From assembly GCA_951813605.1 (NCBI GenBank), contig OX638379.1:2366471-2430470 (forward strand): a DNA stretch of 64,000 nucleotides, given 5' to 3'. The notes beneath the pieces are model-generated. The model saw nothing but the letters and a program-made list of their open reading frames with translations, was not told the origin of the DNA and ran no database searches. Position 1 is the first letter of the stretch. Each line of letters opens with the position of its first letter. This DNA is from an uncultured Bryobacterales bacterium. Lineage in GTDB: Bacteria; Acidobacteriota; Terriglobia; Bryobacterales; UBA6623. Both the position numbers and the translations under genes were made by a program. Shown piece after piece: positions 28,048 to 36,798 of the stretch.

Positions 28048-28839
28048 ATGCTCATTCGCAGAAGAGAATTCATAGCGCTACTCTCAGCGACCCCGGCACT
28101 GGCGAAGCTAGACGTTCGAAAGGCGAAGGTCGAGACTGTATTCGATTCGCCAGGCCCCAAGCCTAACGGCTTGCAGGCAACTGAGGAAGGGCTTTGGATC
28201 CTGGACCAAGGGGACAACCGTGTGTACTTGGTGTCCTATGACAGCGGCAAGGTGCTGCGGAAGCTCGCGACAGATACAAAGTCCGGCAGCGGCATCACAT
28301 TCGACGGTTCGGCCGTGTGGACCGCGTCGACTTACAGCCGCGAGATCCTGAAAATTGATGCTCGGAGCGGCAAGACGCTCGCCCGCTTTGATTCTCCGGG
28401 CTCCGGCGTGGTGGCGTGGACGACGCCTCGAAGGAGCCCGCTGGCGCCACCTGCCAAGCCCGTCGTGGCCCCTAGCCAGCCTCAGCCCCGGAATGCAACG
28501 GGGGCACACGGCATGGAGTGGCGTGACGGAAAGCTCTGGGTTTCGGTGCCGCCGTCCCAGATGATCTACCGAATCGATCCCAACACGTTTCGCATCGAAA
28601 AACAGTTCCCGACCGCCGGCAACCGCCCGCACGGACTGGGCTGGGAAGGGAAATGGCTCTGGTGCGCGGAGTCAAACTTGAACGCTTTCTTCCGGTTTGA
28701 TCCCGAAACCGGCGAGTACGATGCCAAGATCCAGCTCACTGACGCCGACCCGCTCCCCCACGGCATGACAATCCGTGACGGCTGGATGTGGTACTGCGAC
28801 GACGTAGGTGTTGTCTGTCGACTCTCGATGCGCGGTTGA
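28048..28839 (+). CDS. Exported NHL/YncE-like beta-propeller protein
   Basis: 263 aa. GCAGGAGG is well placed before the ATG at 28048. The N terminus (MLIRRREFIALLSATPALA) has a twin-arginine-like motif and a short hydrophobic stretch, so it is probably exported. The rest is a propeller of YncE/streptogramin-lyase-like blades: PNGLQATEEGLWILDQGDNRV, GSGITFDGSAVWTAS, GAHGMEWRDGKLWVS, RPHGLGWEGKWLWCAESN and PHGMTIRDGWMWYCDD. Each blade has a G-W/L-W pattern with conserved His in the HG pairs, which can line a metal or ligand site. Location after the iduronate-sulfatase-like gene suggests co-transcription. Specific function unknown. Confidence 0.78.
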   Translation: MLIRRREFIALLSATPALAKLDVRKAKVETVFDSPGPKPNGLQATEEGLWILDQGDNRVYLVSYDSGKVLRKLATDTKSGSGITFDGSAVWTASTYSREILKIDARSGKTLARFDSPGSGVVAWTTPRRSPLAPPAKPVVAPSQPQPRNATGAHGMEWRDGKLWVSVPPSQMIYRIDPNTFRIEKQFPTAGNRPHGLGWEGKWLWCAESNLNAFFRFDPETGEYDAKIQLTDADPLPHGMTIRDGWMWYCDDVGVVCRLSMRG

Positions 28840-29296
28840 GACCGGGGTCTGCACAGGCGCGATTCGTTCCGTTCTAACGGGCGGAGTCAGCGCCCTTCGC
28901 AGCGGCGCCAGTCTAGCAGGATCGGAGCGGATAAAGACTGGCGGCAGTTCTTGTCCCGCCCCTCGGAAAGCGGGCGTCAGATCCGCAAGCTTCGCGAATC
29001 GGGCAGAGCGGAAGCAACCAAACTCGTCATAGCCTTCGGCTCAGGGAAGTCGGCGCCTTGCGTTCCGGGGCCTGTCTTATGCTGCGCTCTCGCGGCCACG
29101 CTGCTCATGCGAACCGCGCGGAAGTGCCCAACTCCGCCACGCCGCTGGATTGATCCGTTCCAAGCGTCCGCTGGAAGACTGGCGGACAAGATTGATAACC
29201 TCGGCCAAACTTGACAGCAAGAGAGTCGCCGTGGCTGCCAGGACAGACGCGGGCCTCGGGAGCCTCGCTGACTAGCCGGCGGCCGATGCGCTGTAA
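28840..29296. other. Intergenic stretch without a recognisable gene
   Basis: About 460 bases after the propeller gene. Frames on both strands are short and unlike known families, and no tRNA fold or repeat was found. Together with the adjoining regulator fragment it looks like eroded DNA. Confidence 0.4.
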
Positions 29297-29434
29297 GAAG
29301 GCCCGTGCATTCTGAGACGCCTGCGAGCGCGTCCGTTCGAAATCAACGAGCTACTATTGATCGTCCGGCAGTTGCTGCCAACCGAGCGCGGCGTCCTTCC
29401 GGAGATCTACGCGCCCAGCGCCGAGAAGACCTAG
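29297..29434 (+). pseudogene. Possible response-regulator receiver-domain remnant
   Basis: A 45-codon frame between stops at 29294 and 29432 reads RARPFEINELLLIVRQLLP, which matches the end of two-component receiver domains (consensus KPFxxxELLxxVRxLL). The catalytic Lys before Pro-Phe is replaced by Arg, the upstream Asp and Thr parts are not in frame, and a stop interrupts the preceding stretch. It is most simply the decayed 3' end of a regulator gene. The similarity is short, so a chance match is not excluded. Confidence 0.38.
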
Positions 29435-29580
29435 GTTGTGTGCGCTACGAGGGCGTCCGGTCGGATATCTTCGATCCCGTCTTCGCCGCCCTGTGCGAAT
29501 TCGGACGGAGAGCGTTCCAGACCCCCGGCGGTGCTGACGCCCACTGGGTTCTCAAAGCACTCCATGGCAGATCAGGCTGG

Positions 29581-30765
29581 CTAACGGAAGTCCGCGGGCT
29601 TCACGGAGCGCTCGATCCAGTGTTCCGACGGATCGAGGTTGAAGCGAGTGGGATTGAACTCGCCGACCAGCTCGGACGCCGCTCCCTGAGGCGGGATTCC
29701 GTCTTCATCGCCGAGCGCCCAGAAAACGGCATTGACCAATATCTGGCGTACGCCCGCTTCGAGCAGGTCCGTGGAGGATCCAAGTGTGGTTGAGAAGACC
29801 CTTCCCTTCGTCCCGCCGGGCACTTGATAGGTCTTCGTCCAAGCAACGGGCATCAAGGGGTCGTTCTTGGATTCAACCGGCTGATCATCAGTCGATCGCA
29901 TGCCGAAACGGGAGTCTTCCTCGTCGAACTCCCCGGCACGAGCCATCACCTTGCCGTACACGAGCGGCATCGAGTCTCCAGGGAGCGGCAGTCTAACCGT
30001 GTAAACGTCAGCGGCACTCCATATCTGGTCTCCGTCGACTCCTCGCAAGACAGAGTGGCTCTCCGCTCCCTCGGCGATGACTCCTCGTGTGGATTCGTGC
30101 TTGTGGCGGCCGTGGTGGGCCACCCATCTCTCTCCGATGATCAGCCGTCCGAAACCGCCTCTCCACGCTTCTTTGGGCCCGGTATATCCGTCTCCGTAGT
30201 GATCGTACGGGCCCCACGCGTCGGGGGCGATGTCCGGCAATTCGACCGACTCGGGATCCTCGGCCCGACGGTACTCACGAAGATACGCAAGAACCTGCTT
30301 TTGAAGCTCCCTGGTCGGGGCAAACGCGTGTGTCGCGGTACGCAGCCCGATCACCGGCTTACCAGCCTTGAGGTAGCGGTCGATGGGTGCCATCTGCTCA
30401 TCCGGCAGGAACCGCCAGCGGGTCTGAATGAGCATGAGGTCGGCGTCATCGAGATTCTCTGTCCCGGGGATGTTCGTGTTCACAGTCGGGTTCACAATAC
30501 CCGTCTCGGGATCGACCGCGAACAGCACCGTGCAGCGGAAGCCGTGGTGGGTCGACAGCATCCGCCCGAGCATCGGGAGACCCTCTTCGGATCGGTATTC
30601 CTCATCGCCGGAGATCAAGACGATGTGCCTGCCATTACCCGCACCGTCCCCGCCCTCATAGCGGACCAAGTACTCGGGATCTTCCGCCGGGGTCGCTTCG
30701 GGCGCACCGCAACCTGCAGCGAGGATGAGGCAGGCCAGCAGAGGGGCGTGTAGTCGGAGATTCAT
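29581..30765 (-). CDS. ThuA-domain lipoprotein
   Basis: 394 aa. The N terminus is a lipoprotein signal (LLACLILAAGC, Cys about residue 18). The ThuA-like, class-I glutamine-amidotransferase-like fold follows: HIVLISGDEEYRSEEGLPML, MLSTHHGFRCTVLFAVD, DADLMLIQTRWRFLPDEQM, GKPVIGLRTATHAF and HESTRGVIAEGAESHSVLRG. ThuA proteins are linked to trehalose and other sugar-derivative metabolism in rhizobia, but the lipoprotein versions in Acidobacteria and Planctomycetes are uncharacterised. No catalytic cysteine of a classical amidotransferase is obvious. The ATG at 30765 lacks a strong ribosome site. It is 200 bases downstream of the GH127-like gene on the same strand. Confidence 0.82.
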   Translation of the reverse strand: MNLRLHAPLLACLILAAGCGAPEATPAEDPEYLVRYEGGDGAGNGRHIVLISGDEEYRSEEGLPMLGRMLSTHHGFRCTVLFAVDPETGIVNPTVNTNIPGTENLDDADLMLIQTRWRFLPDEQMAPIDRYLKAGKPVIGLRTATHAFAPTRELQKQVLAYLREYRRAEDPESVELPDIAPDAWGPYDHYGDGYTGPKEAWRGGFGRLIIGERWVAHHGRHKHESTRGVIAEGAESHSVLRGVDGDQIWSAADVYTVRLPLPGDSMPLVYGKVMARAGEFDEEDSRFGMRSTDDQPVESKNDPLMPVAWTKTYQVPGGTKGRVFSTTLGSSTDLLEAGVRQILVNAVFWALGDEDGIPPQGAASELVGEFNPTRFNLDPSEHWIERSVKPADFR

Positions 30766-30965
30766 AAGCGTGATTGCCAGTGTAGCCCATGCCCGTGCGC
30801 GCGCATACGGGAGTCGAGCAATGCCAGCCATGTCCAACGAATGGGCCGAAAAGACCAAGTCGCTCGGGGCCTAGCCGTCAACTCCTAGCGCATCCCCTGC
30901 ATCTCGACTGCCACCCAGCCAGATTCTGTCACTGGCCCCGCCGCCTCGTCGCTGTCGACCGGGCG

Positions 30966-32807
30966 TCACTTTTTGCGAAAGGAATCTTCAGCTTGCTTGC
31001 GACGGCGCTTCAGACGCCATAGCACGAGGGCTCCGGCAAGCAATGCGCCGATGGCGACGGCTCCTGCACGCGGCCAAGGTCCACCCTTCGCAAGTTGAGA
31101 GAGTGGATTCCGGCGAGGACTCGGCGGGTCCTCGCTCATCAGCCATATCTGCCAGCGCCCAACCCCGCTCCGAGACCCTCGCTCCGCGACCGGCAGCAGG
31201 CGTGCGACCCTGGGCTGCTCTGAATACCCTGCGTGGGCATAGCGCACCGTTAGGGACGCGAGATCTCCGGGGTCCTTGCCCAGACTGTTCAACTCGGCAA
31301 CATTCCGTTCGCGGCCTTCGCCGAAGAATGCGGGGTCGGATTCCTCGGATGCCGCGAGGATCCAAGGTCCGAACTTCACGGCCCGATATCCGGCGCGCGA
31401 CCCATGGCGGAGCAGTTCAGTTCGCATTGCGAATTCGACACGCAGCTCGTCCCCCATATTCCACACGCCTTCGACAAGCGCGTATCCGCCCTCCATCCGG
31501 GAGTCGACTTGGCGCCCGTTTCGCACGAGAGAGACGGACCGTGCCCAGCGAGGCCGCCGCACACCAATCACACGGGATTCTTCCGTAGCCGAGATCACAG
31601 ACAGCGTTACCGAGGAGTGATCGAGAAGGACGGCGTCCGCCCGGACCGCAAGACCGGCCGATTCGGCTTCCGCGTCCACGGCAAGGTCATAAAGCAGCGC
31701 CCCGCCTTGGATCCGGAAAGCGGCGCTGGAGACCGACACGATCGCTCGCAGGCCGTGCAAGGTGCAGCACCACCATGCTCTTTCGCCGCCGAAGTCGTAG
31801 CCGAGTCCGTCCCAGAATGCATGACCGAAATCCCCGCTTGCAAACTGGTTCGCGGCGAAGCCATTGAACCAAGTTCGCTCTGCCGACTCGATGTACCGGG
31901 TGTCCCCGGTGAGATGCCAAAGGTCGAGCGAAAGCAACAGCCAGTCGGCTATGGAGCAGCCCTCGTCCCTGCGCGGCTCGGGATCAAGGTATTCCGCCAC
32001 AGAGCCCGTCGGAGACAAGTGTCGAGAATCCGAGATCTCGGACCAGAGCGCTTCAACCGACCGGAGCCACCCCCCTGCCCTGTCCTGGCGATGCATGTCG
32101 AGCACGCCGCGCAATGAGCTCAGGAGCCCGTGACTGTGCTGACCCGGTGCCGTGCTGATGCGCGCCGCGATTTCCGCCGCGCCGCCGAGATAGCGCGACT
32201 CGCCCGAGAGCGCGCTCAACTTGGCAAGGCCCTCGACGTTTTGGGTCCAGCAGATGAATCCAAGTGCCCTTTGTCCTCGCGTAAGCCTGGCCATGACGGC
32301 CGGTTCATGGAAGACCGGCAAACGCGAAAGAATGTGGTCTCCCAGGCGGGCGGCCGCCTCAAGTACCGCCGAATCCTCGGCGAATTCGTAGAAATCCAAC
32401 AACCCGACGAGCAAGCGCCCGTTGCCCCACATCGTGGCCATGACGTCGTCGCTGACACGGAGTCCGGACCAGCTCTTCCCGAAACTCCCGTTCGGGAGTT
32501 GGTGATGCAAAGCGTCCCTGACCAAAGCGCGAAGCCGACTCTCTGGAATCTCGCGACGCGACGCGGCTGCCGAGAGGGCGCCTATGTACCGACCGGAGAG
32601 GTCGCCGCTAAAGTTCGTAAAGCGCCGCACGGGGCGCTGAGTCAGGTCTGCCAGGAGCAACGGCTGGTCATATCGGGGCGCCTGGCCTTCCAAGACCCGT
32701 TGCAGTGCTCGGTCCAAACGCTCGTCAAGATCGACAGCGCCCGCTCTGACAGGCAGGTAGACGAGCGTCAGAGCCAGCGCTGCTGCCGCTGCGTGATTTC
32801 CTTGCAT
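30966..32807 (-). CDS. GH127-like (DUF1680) glycoside hydrolase with C-terminal membrane anchor
   Basis: 613 aa. A Sec signal (ALALTLVYLPVRAGA) is followed by an (alpha/alpha)6 barrel of the DUF1680/GH127 type. The zinc site of characterised beta-L-arabinofuranosidases (Glu-x-Cys and a Cys-Cys pair) is preserved as E282-G-C284 (RRDEGCSIADW) and C347-C348 (AWWCCTLHGLR), so the catalytic Cys is present. ICWTQNVEGLAKL and SGDFGHAFWDGLGYD fit the family. Residues about 583-605 form a hydrophobic segment followed by basic residues (RLKRRRK), a membrane anchor not usual in the family. It is 40 bases downstream of the thioesterase gene and upstream of the ThuA lipoprotein. Arabinose specificity is inference. 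Confidence 0.82.
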   Translation of the reverse strand: MQGNHAAAAALALTLVYLPVRAGAVDLDERLDRALQRVLEGQAPRYDQPLLLADLTQRPVRRFTNFSGDLSGRYIGALSAAASRREIPESRLRALVRDALHHQLPNGSFGKSWSGLRVSDDVMATMWGNGRLLVGLLDFYEFAEDSAVLEAAARLGDHILSRLPVFHEPAVMARLTRGQRALGFICWTQNVEGLAKLSALSGESRYLGGAAEIAARISTAPGQHSHGLLSSLRGVLDMHRQDRAGGWLRSVEALWSEISDSRHLSPTGSVAEYLDPEPRRDEGCSIADWLLLSLDLWHLTGDTRYIESAERTWFNGFAANQFASGDFGHAFWDGLGYDFGGERAWWCCTLHGLRAIVSVSSAAFRIQGGALLYDLAVDAEAESAGLAVRADAVLLDHSSVTLSVISATEESRVIGVRRPRWARSVSLVRNGRQVDSRMEGGYALVEGVWNMGDELRVEFAMRTELLRHGSRAGYRAVKFGPWILAASEESDPAFFGEGRERNVAELNSLGKDPGDLASLTVRYAHAGYSEQPRVARLLPVAERGSRSGVGRWQIWLMSEDPPSPRRNPLSQLAKGGPWPRAGAVAIGALLAGALVLWRLKRRRKQAEDSFRKK

Positions 32808-32847
32808 CGCATTTCCCGTCGAGCTCGCGCAAAGCGGATACCGCAGT

Positions 32848-33255
32848 CTATCGGGTCAGCGGAAAGTATCGTCGATATTGCTCGGGCATGCGGATCATCT
32901 TCCCCTGCGCGTCCGTGACGGTATGCAGCGTCTCTCCCGTGGCCAAGAGCTCGCCCGCGCGACGCATTTCATACGCGAATCGCACCATACGGGATCGCGA
33001 CTCGGCGACCCAGCACGCCAGTTCGATCTGGTCATCGAAACGCGCCGGGGCCCGATAGCGACAGTGTGCTTCGGTCACGACAAGAAATGCCCCTCCGTTC
33101 CGCTCCATATCTCGATACTCGAACCCGGCTTCGCGACAGTAGGCCACTCGCGCAACCTCCATCCAGACCAGGTAGTTGGCGTAGTACACGATGCCCATCT
33201 GGTCCGTCTCGCCATACCGGACCCGGATGCTGGAGCAGGCAACTTTCCGTGCCAC
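32848..33255 (-). CDS. Acyl-CoA thioesterase, 4HBT/YbgC-like
   Basis: 135 aa single hot-dog-fold protein, standard YbgC length. VRYGETDQMGIVYYANYLVWME carries the catalytic Asp (D18) and the nearby Tyr and Asn typical of 4-hydroxybenzoyl-CoA thioesterase-like enzymes, and GGAFLVVTEAHCRYRAPARFDD continues the fold. YbgC hydrolyses short- and medium-chain acyl-CoA and in proteobacteria associates with the Tol-Pal envelope system; no tol genes are in the window. It begins 4 bases after the rho stop, so translation is probably coupled. No signal peptide; cytoplasmic. Confidence 0.88.
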   Translation of the reverse strand: MARKVACSSIRVRYGETDQMGIVYYANYLVWMEVARVAYCREAGFEYRDMERNGGAFLVVTEAHCRYRAPARFDDQIELACWVAESRSRMVRFAYEMRRAGELLATGETLHTVTDAQGKMIRMPEQYRRYFPLTR

Positions 33256-33259
33256 CGCG

Positions 33260-34507
33260 CTAGCTCTTCATTAAAGCGAGGAATTCGGCGTTGCTGCGAG
33301 TCTTCGTCATGCGGTCCAGCAGCAATTCCATGCACTCGACCGTACCGAGATTGCTCAGGACCTTGCGAAGGACCCAAGCGCGACGGAGGGTCTCCGAGTC
33401 AAGGAGTAGCTCCTCCTTGCGCGTGCCGCTCCGATGGATGTCGATGGAGGGAAACGTGCGTTTGTCCACTAGCTTGCGGTCGAGGTGGAGTTCCATGTTG
33501 CCCGTGCCCTTGAACTCCTCGAAGATGACTTCGTCCATGCGACTGCCTGTGTCCACCAAAGCCGTCGCGACAATGGTCAGCGAGCCGCCTTCCTCGATGT
33601 TGCGCGCCGCGCCGAAAAAGCGCTTGGGGCGCTGCAGGGCGTTGGCGTCCACGCCGCCTGTCAGCACCTTGCCCGACGAGGGGACAACGGTGTTGTAGGC
33701 GCGTGCAAGCCGAGTGATCGAGTCCAAGAGAACCACAACGTCCTTCTTGTGCTCGACCAGCCTCTTCGCTTTCTCGATCGCCATTTCAGCTACTTGGACG
33801 TGACGGGTCTGGGGCTCGTCAAATGTCGAGCTGATGACCTCGCCCTTGACGGATCTCTGCATGTCCGTCACCTCTTCGGGGCGCTCGTCGATCAGCAGGA
33901 CGATCAAGTAGACGTCAGCGTGGTTGGCGGTCACCGAGTTGGCGATAGACTGCAGAAGCATCGTCTTTCCGGTGCGAGGCGGGGCGACGATCAAGGCCCT
34001 CTGGCCCTTGCCGATCGGCGCGAGAAGATCCATGACCCGGCCGCTGTAGTTGTCCTTGACAGTCTCGAGACACAGCCGCTCCTCCGGATAGTAGGGCGTG
34101 AGGCTGTCGAATGCAATCCGCTCCTGAGCGACCTCCGGGCCAGCGTAGTTGAGCGATTCGACGCTGGTTAGCGAGAAGTAGTTTTCCCGGTCCTTAGGCG
34201 CGCGCGCCTGGCCCTTCACCGTGTCGCCGTTGCGGATCGAATGGCGCTGCACGAGTTGCGGCGGCACGAAGATGTCGTCCCGTCCGGGGAGGTAGTTGTA
34301 GATCTGCGAGCGGAGGAATCCGAATCCCTCGGGCAGGATCTCGAGGACGCCCTCCACGCCCAGCATTCCGTCTTCGTCCGTCTGCGACCGCAGAATCTTG
34401 TAGATCAGCTCCTGCTTGCGGAGACCGCCGATGTCTTCGATCTTGAGATCATCTGCCAGTTGAGTAAGGGACTTGATGTCCTTGGTATGCAGTTCGGCCG
34501 TTGTCAT
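33260..34507 (-). CDS. rho: Transcription termination factor Rho
   Basis: 415 aa, near the E. coli length. The N-terminal helical and cold-shock-like RNA-binding domains hold [22 protein letters not shown] (about 59-82), ending in the RNP-like GFGFLR. The ATPase core has the Walker A site VAPPRTGKT (174-182), [28 protein letters not shown] (Walker B) and the R-loop [14 protein letters not shown]. Rho is the hexameric helicase that stops transcription. ATG 34507 gives the standard start; upstream ATGs in frame at 34591 and 34576 would only add unconserved sequence. No ribosome site is obvious. The thioesterase gene follows with a 4-base gap. Confidence 0.97.
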   Translation of the reverse strand: MTTAELHTKDIKSLTQLADDLKIEDIGGLRKQELIYKILRSQTDEDGMLGVEGVLEILPEGFGFLRSQIYNYLPGRDDIFVPPQLVQRHSIRNGDTVKGQARAPKDRENYFSLTSVESLNYAGPEVAQERIAFDSLTPYYPEERLCLETVKDNYSGRVMDLLAPIGKGQRALIVAPPRTGKTMLLQSIANSVTANHADVYLIVLLIDERPEEVTDMQRSVKGEVISSTFDEPQTRHVQVAEMAIEKAKRLVEHKKDVVVLLDSITRLARAYNTVVPSSGKVLTGGVDANALQRPKRFFGAARNIEEGGSLTIVATALVDTGSRMDEVIFEEFKGTGNMELHLDRKLVDKRTFPSIDIHRSGTRKEELLLDSETLRRAWVLRKVLSNLGTVECMELLLDRMTKTRSNAEFLALMKS

Positions 34508-35090
34508 GAGAGAGGGGGCGGCCCGGCTGCAGGCTCGCCTCAGGCTGTTCCAGACAGGAAAAACCCCGCTAGGCATCTGCCTATCGGTCAATCTCAGTTT
34601 AGCGCATTAGCTGTCAGCGAGTGAAGAGTGGAGGCAGCCCGTTCGCGCGGGCGCCTCTGGAATGCAAATCAATCGGGAAGAGCGTTGCCCGACATGCTGT
34701 TCCTCGCTCTTTCGGAGTCTCGATCCAGCAAAGCTGCGTTGCTGTTTCGCTTTCAACATCGGCGCGATCCAGTCATTATCATGCCCGTTCTCCGAAGACT
34801 TCACTCCGGCGATGCCCGCCAGCGTCGAGGTAGGAATTGCGGCCCGCCAGTGCATTGCCTACTGTCTTTCGGAGCCCTCCAGGCCATAGCGTCCGATTCG
34901 AGACCGGTTCGGCGATTTCGATCCGGGCACCGGCCGGCAAGGCCAGCCGCCGGCCGCGCGAGCGTTGGATCGGACGAGCATGGTCCAGCTCTCGAGCGCA
35001 TCGGCAAACTCTTAGGGATTGGAGCCTTCTTGGCAACGGCCAAATGCCGCTCTACTTTCTGACAGTTAGATAAATATTCGTTAATAAACA
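34508..35090. other. Intergenic region upstream of rho, becoming AT-rich near the IS element
   Basis: About 580 bases. Frames exist on both strands but resemble no family. It must hold the rho promoter and leader (reading leftward). The last 40 bases turn strikingly AT-rich (35066-35090), a likely attraction for the adjacent IS1595-type insertion. No RNA gene was recognised. Confidence 0.45.
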
Positions 35091-35117
35091 AGGCTCAATT
35101 AGCGAAACGTATGCATT
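35091..35117 (+). repeat. IS1595-type left terminal inverted repeat (27 bases)
   Basis: Perfect reverse complement of 36104-36130. It begins AGGCTCAATTAGCGAAACGT. The transposase stop codon lies inside it (gene end at 35095). Confidence 0.85.
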
Positions 35118-36054
35118 GGGGTGTCATTGAGGCCACCAAGCAGCTACGAGGGGACGCCTCTCGCACTAATCCGACCTGCTGAAACCAGCGCAGGTAGCTG
35201 TCCAAGTACTTCGTCGCTACCCCCCGAAACGGTTGCAGAAACGCTTTCAATTGTTGGTGCCGATTGTTCACCGTTTGGATGTGATAGCTCCCGCGCACCC
35301 GCAGGCCCGCCGACACGTTCACCGCCTCGTGCTGGACCCCCAGCCGCCGGGCACAGCCCGGATACGCTCGACCGCCGTCGCTCAGCAGCACCGCGTCGCT
35401 GGCCAGCAGCGGCTCCAGCGCGGCCTGCAAACTCGCCTGGCTCACTCTCTTCAGCACTTGGCCCGCGGTCGCGCCCCCGCGCGCGGCGGCCAGCAGCACC
35501 GGCACCTGCTGCTTGGACAGGCCCCGCTGCCGGGCCCGCCCGCCCCGCCGCCGGGCCTTCCGCTCTAGCTTCCGCTCGCCCTTGCGGCTCTCCAGCACAT
35601 ACGTTTCGTCCGCTTCCACCAGCCCTTCCAGCCGCCCCGCCAACTGTCCCGCCTGCGCCATGAAGCGATGCCGCCAGCGAAACGCGGTCGTGACCGCCAC
35701 CCCGCAGCGCTGCGCCGACTGCCGGACCGATTCCCGCTCCACCAATGAGCGCCCCAACGCCAGCCAGCGCTCCTTGTGATGCAATCCAGACAGCGCCGTG
35801 CCGCTCAAGGCATTGAACGTCTTGCCGCACTGCTTGCAACTGTAGCGGCGCAACCCGCGCGTCTTGCCGCGGCGCACTGCCCCGCCGGCCTGGCAGTGCC
35901 GACAGCGCCGCTGGGCGTCAATTTGCAGTTCAATCGCGGCCACCGCCGCAGCCCCTTCGCTGCGCTCTTGCACGGCCTGCTCGAGTTGCCACCACTGCGC
36001 TTCCGTTAAGCGGTCCAACCCTGCCAGCCAACTCTGGAATCTCTCGTTCGTCAT
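35095..36054 (-). CDS. IS1595-family transposase
   Basis: 319 aa. An N-terminal zinc ribbon (CRHCQAGGAVRRGKTRG, then YSCKQCGKTFNALSGT, about residues 50-90) is followed by a helix-turn-helix (SAQRCGVAVTTAFRWRHRF) and the ISXO2-like DDE domain. The first Asp lies in LEGLVEADETYVLES, the second in DAVLLSDGGRAYPG, and the last residue is an Asn in VNNRHQQLKAFLQPFRGVATKYLDSYL, the DDN(K) variant common in this family. A strong AGGAGG precedes the ATG at 36054. The gene fills the element between its inverted repeats and looks intact. Confidence 0.92.
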   Translation of the reverse strand: MTNERFQSWLAGLDRLTEAQWWQLEQAVQERSEGAAAVAAIELQIDAQRRCRHCQAGGAVRRGKTRGLRRYSCKQCGKTFNALSGTALSGLHHKERWLALGRSLVERESVRQSAQRCGVAVTTAFRWRHRFMAQAGQLAGRLEGLVEADETYVLESRKGERKLERKARRRGGRARQRGLSKQQVPVLLAAARGGATAGQVLKRVSQASLQAALEPLLASDAVLLSDGGRAYPGCARRLGVQHEAVNVSAGLRVRGSYHIQTVNNRHQQLKAFLQPFRGVATKYLDSYLRWFQQVGLVREASPRSCLVASMTPQCIRFAN

Positions 36055-36103
36055 GGGGCACGATCCTCCTGCACCTAAAGGAATTATACCAAATATCGAA
36101 CAA

Positions 36104-36130
36104 AATGCATACGTTTCGCTAATTGAGCCT
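36104..36130 (-). repeat. IS1595-type right terminal inverted repeat (27 bases)
   Basis: Perfect reverse complement of 35091-35117. It sits 50 bases upstream of the transposase ATG, so it also contains or borders the transposase promoter. Confidence 0.85.
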
Positions 36131-36798
36131 AATCAAATTTCAAGGCATCCATGCCCTTGGCTTGCCAAGGCAATTCCGTTGGCGGCGGCGCTCGCTCTCC
36201 AGGAATCCGCTTGTGTTCGATTCAAGGTCCACGCTCTGTTACAGCCTGCAGACGCGGCCGTCACTGCCGAGTGACGCCGCCCGTGCGCATTCGTTTCGAA
36301 ATCGACGATTTGAGGCGGCTGCTGGCAGCGTGCGAGGGGCCGGCTTACAAGTGTTGCGCCGACCGGACATCCGCCGCCCGATAACCACCCGAATGAAATC
36401 GCGAGATGCTGGCAGAATCACCTGCTCAATGCCAAGTCCGGGGCCCCCTGCATCCCGATTCGCTAGGGCGCTCCAGTGTCCCGGACCTAATACCGCGAGT
36501 GAGGCGTCGAATCGCACCCGAGCCCGGAGGCACGACCTCAGAGGGACCGACAAACCCAACAGTGCTTTCCCAGTCAACCTCCAAGGGCCGGGTGTCCTCG
36601 GTCACGGGCACAGTATCCAAGCCGCATCCCTGCCCCGGCCTCAAGTCACACTCTTCCTGCGACTCGTCCTTGCGATCTGCCATGCCCCAAGCACAGCTTT
36701 CTAGGGGCAGTCCGCGTGGCCGATAGTCACAATCGCTGCGCTCGCAAGCTGCGCGACCCTCGGATCGGCCGCTCCCTTGCAATGAGCCTCGCGCCTTT
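36131..36798. other. Intergenic stretch, no firm gene
   Basis: About 670 bases between the IS element and the dehydrogenase stop codon. A minus-strand frame from ATG 36683 to 36426 (85 codons, starting MADRKDESQEECDLRPGQG) is acidic but matches nothing I know, and has no clear ribosome site. No RNA or repeat was recognised. Confidence 0.4.

Larger units (their letters stand above)
35091..36130. mobile_element. IS1595-type insertion sequence, apparently intact
   Basis: A 1040-base element with one transposase gene and perfect 27-base terminal inverted repeats: 35091-35117 at the left and 36104-36130 at the right, beginning AGGCTCAATTAGCGAAACGT. The flanking 8-mers (AATAAACA and AATCAAAT) agree at only 5 of 8 places, so no perfect target-site duplication is preserved. 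The intact frame and identical ends suggest recent activity or a recent arrival. It is inserted in an AT-rich intergenic pocket between rho and the dehydrogenase operon and disrupts no recognisable gene. Confidence 0.85.

Noticed and set aside
34561..34590. Short stem followed by a T-run in the rho leader as a terminator (minus strand)
   Set aside because: The stem (TAGGC, loop AGAT, GCCTA) is only 5 pairs and is separated from the T-run by GCGGGG, so it is unlikely to terminate.
36426..36683. 85-codon acidic minus-strand frame after the dehydrogenase
   Set aside because: No family similarity, no clear ribosome site, and overlapping frames on both strands; not enough to call a gene.
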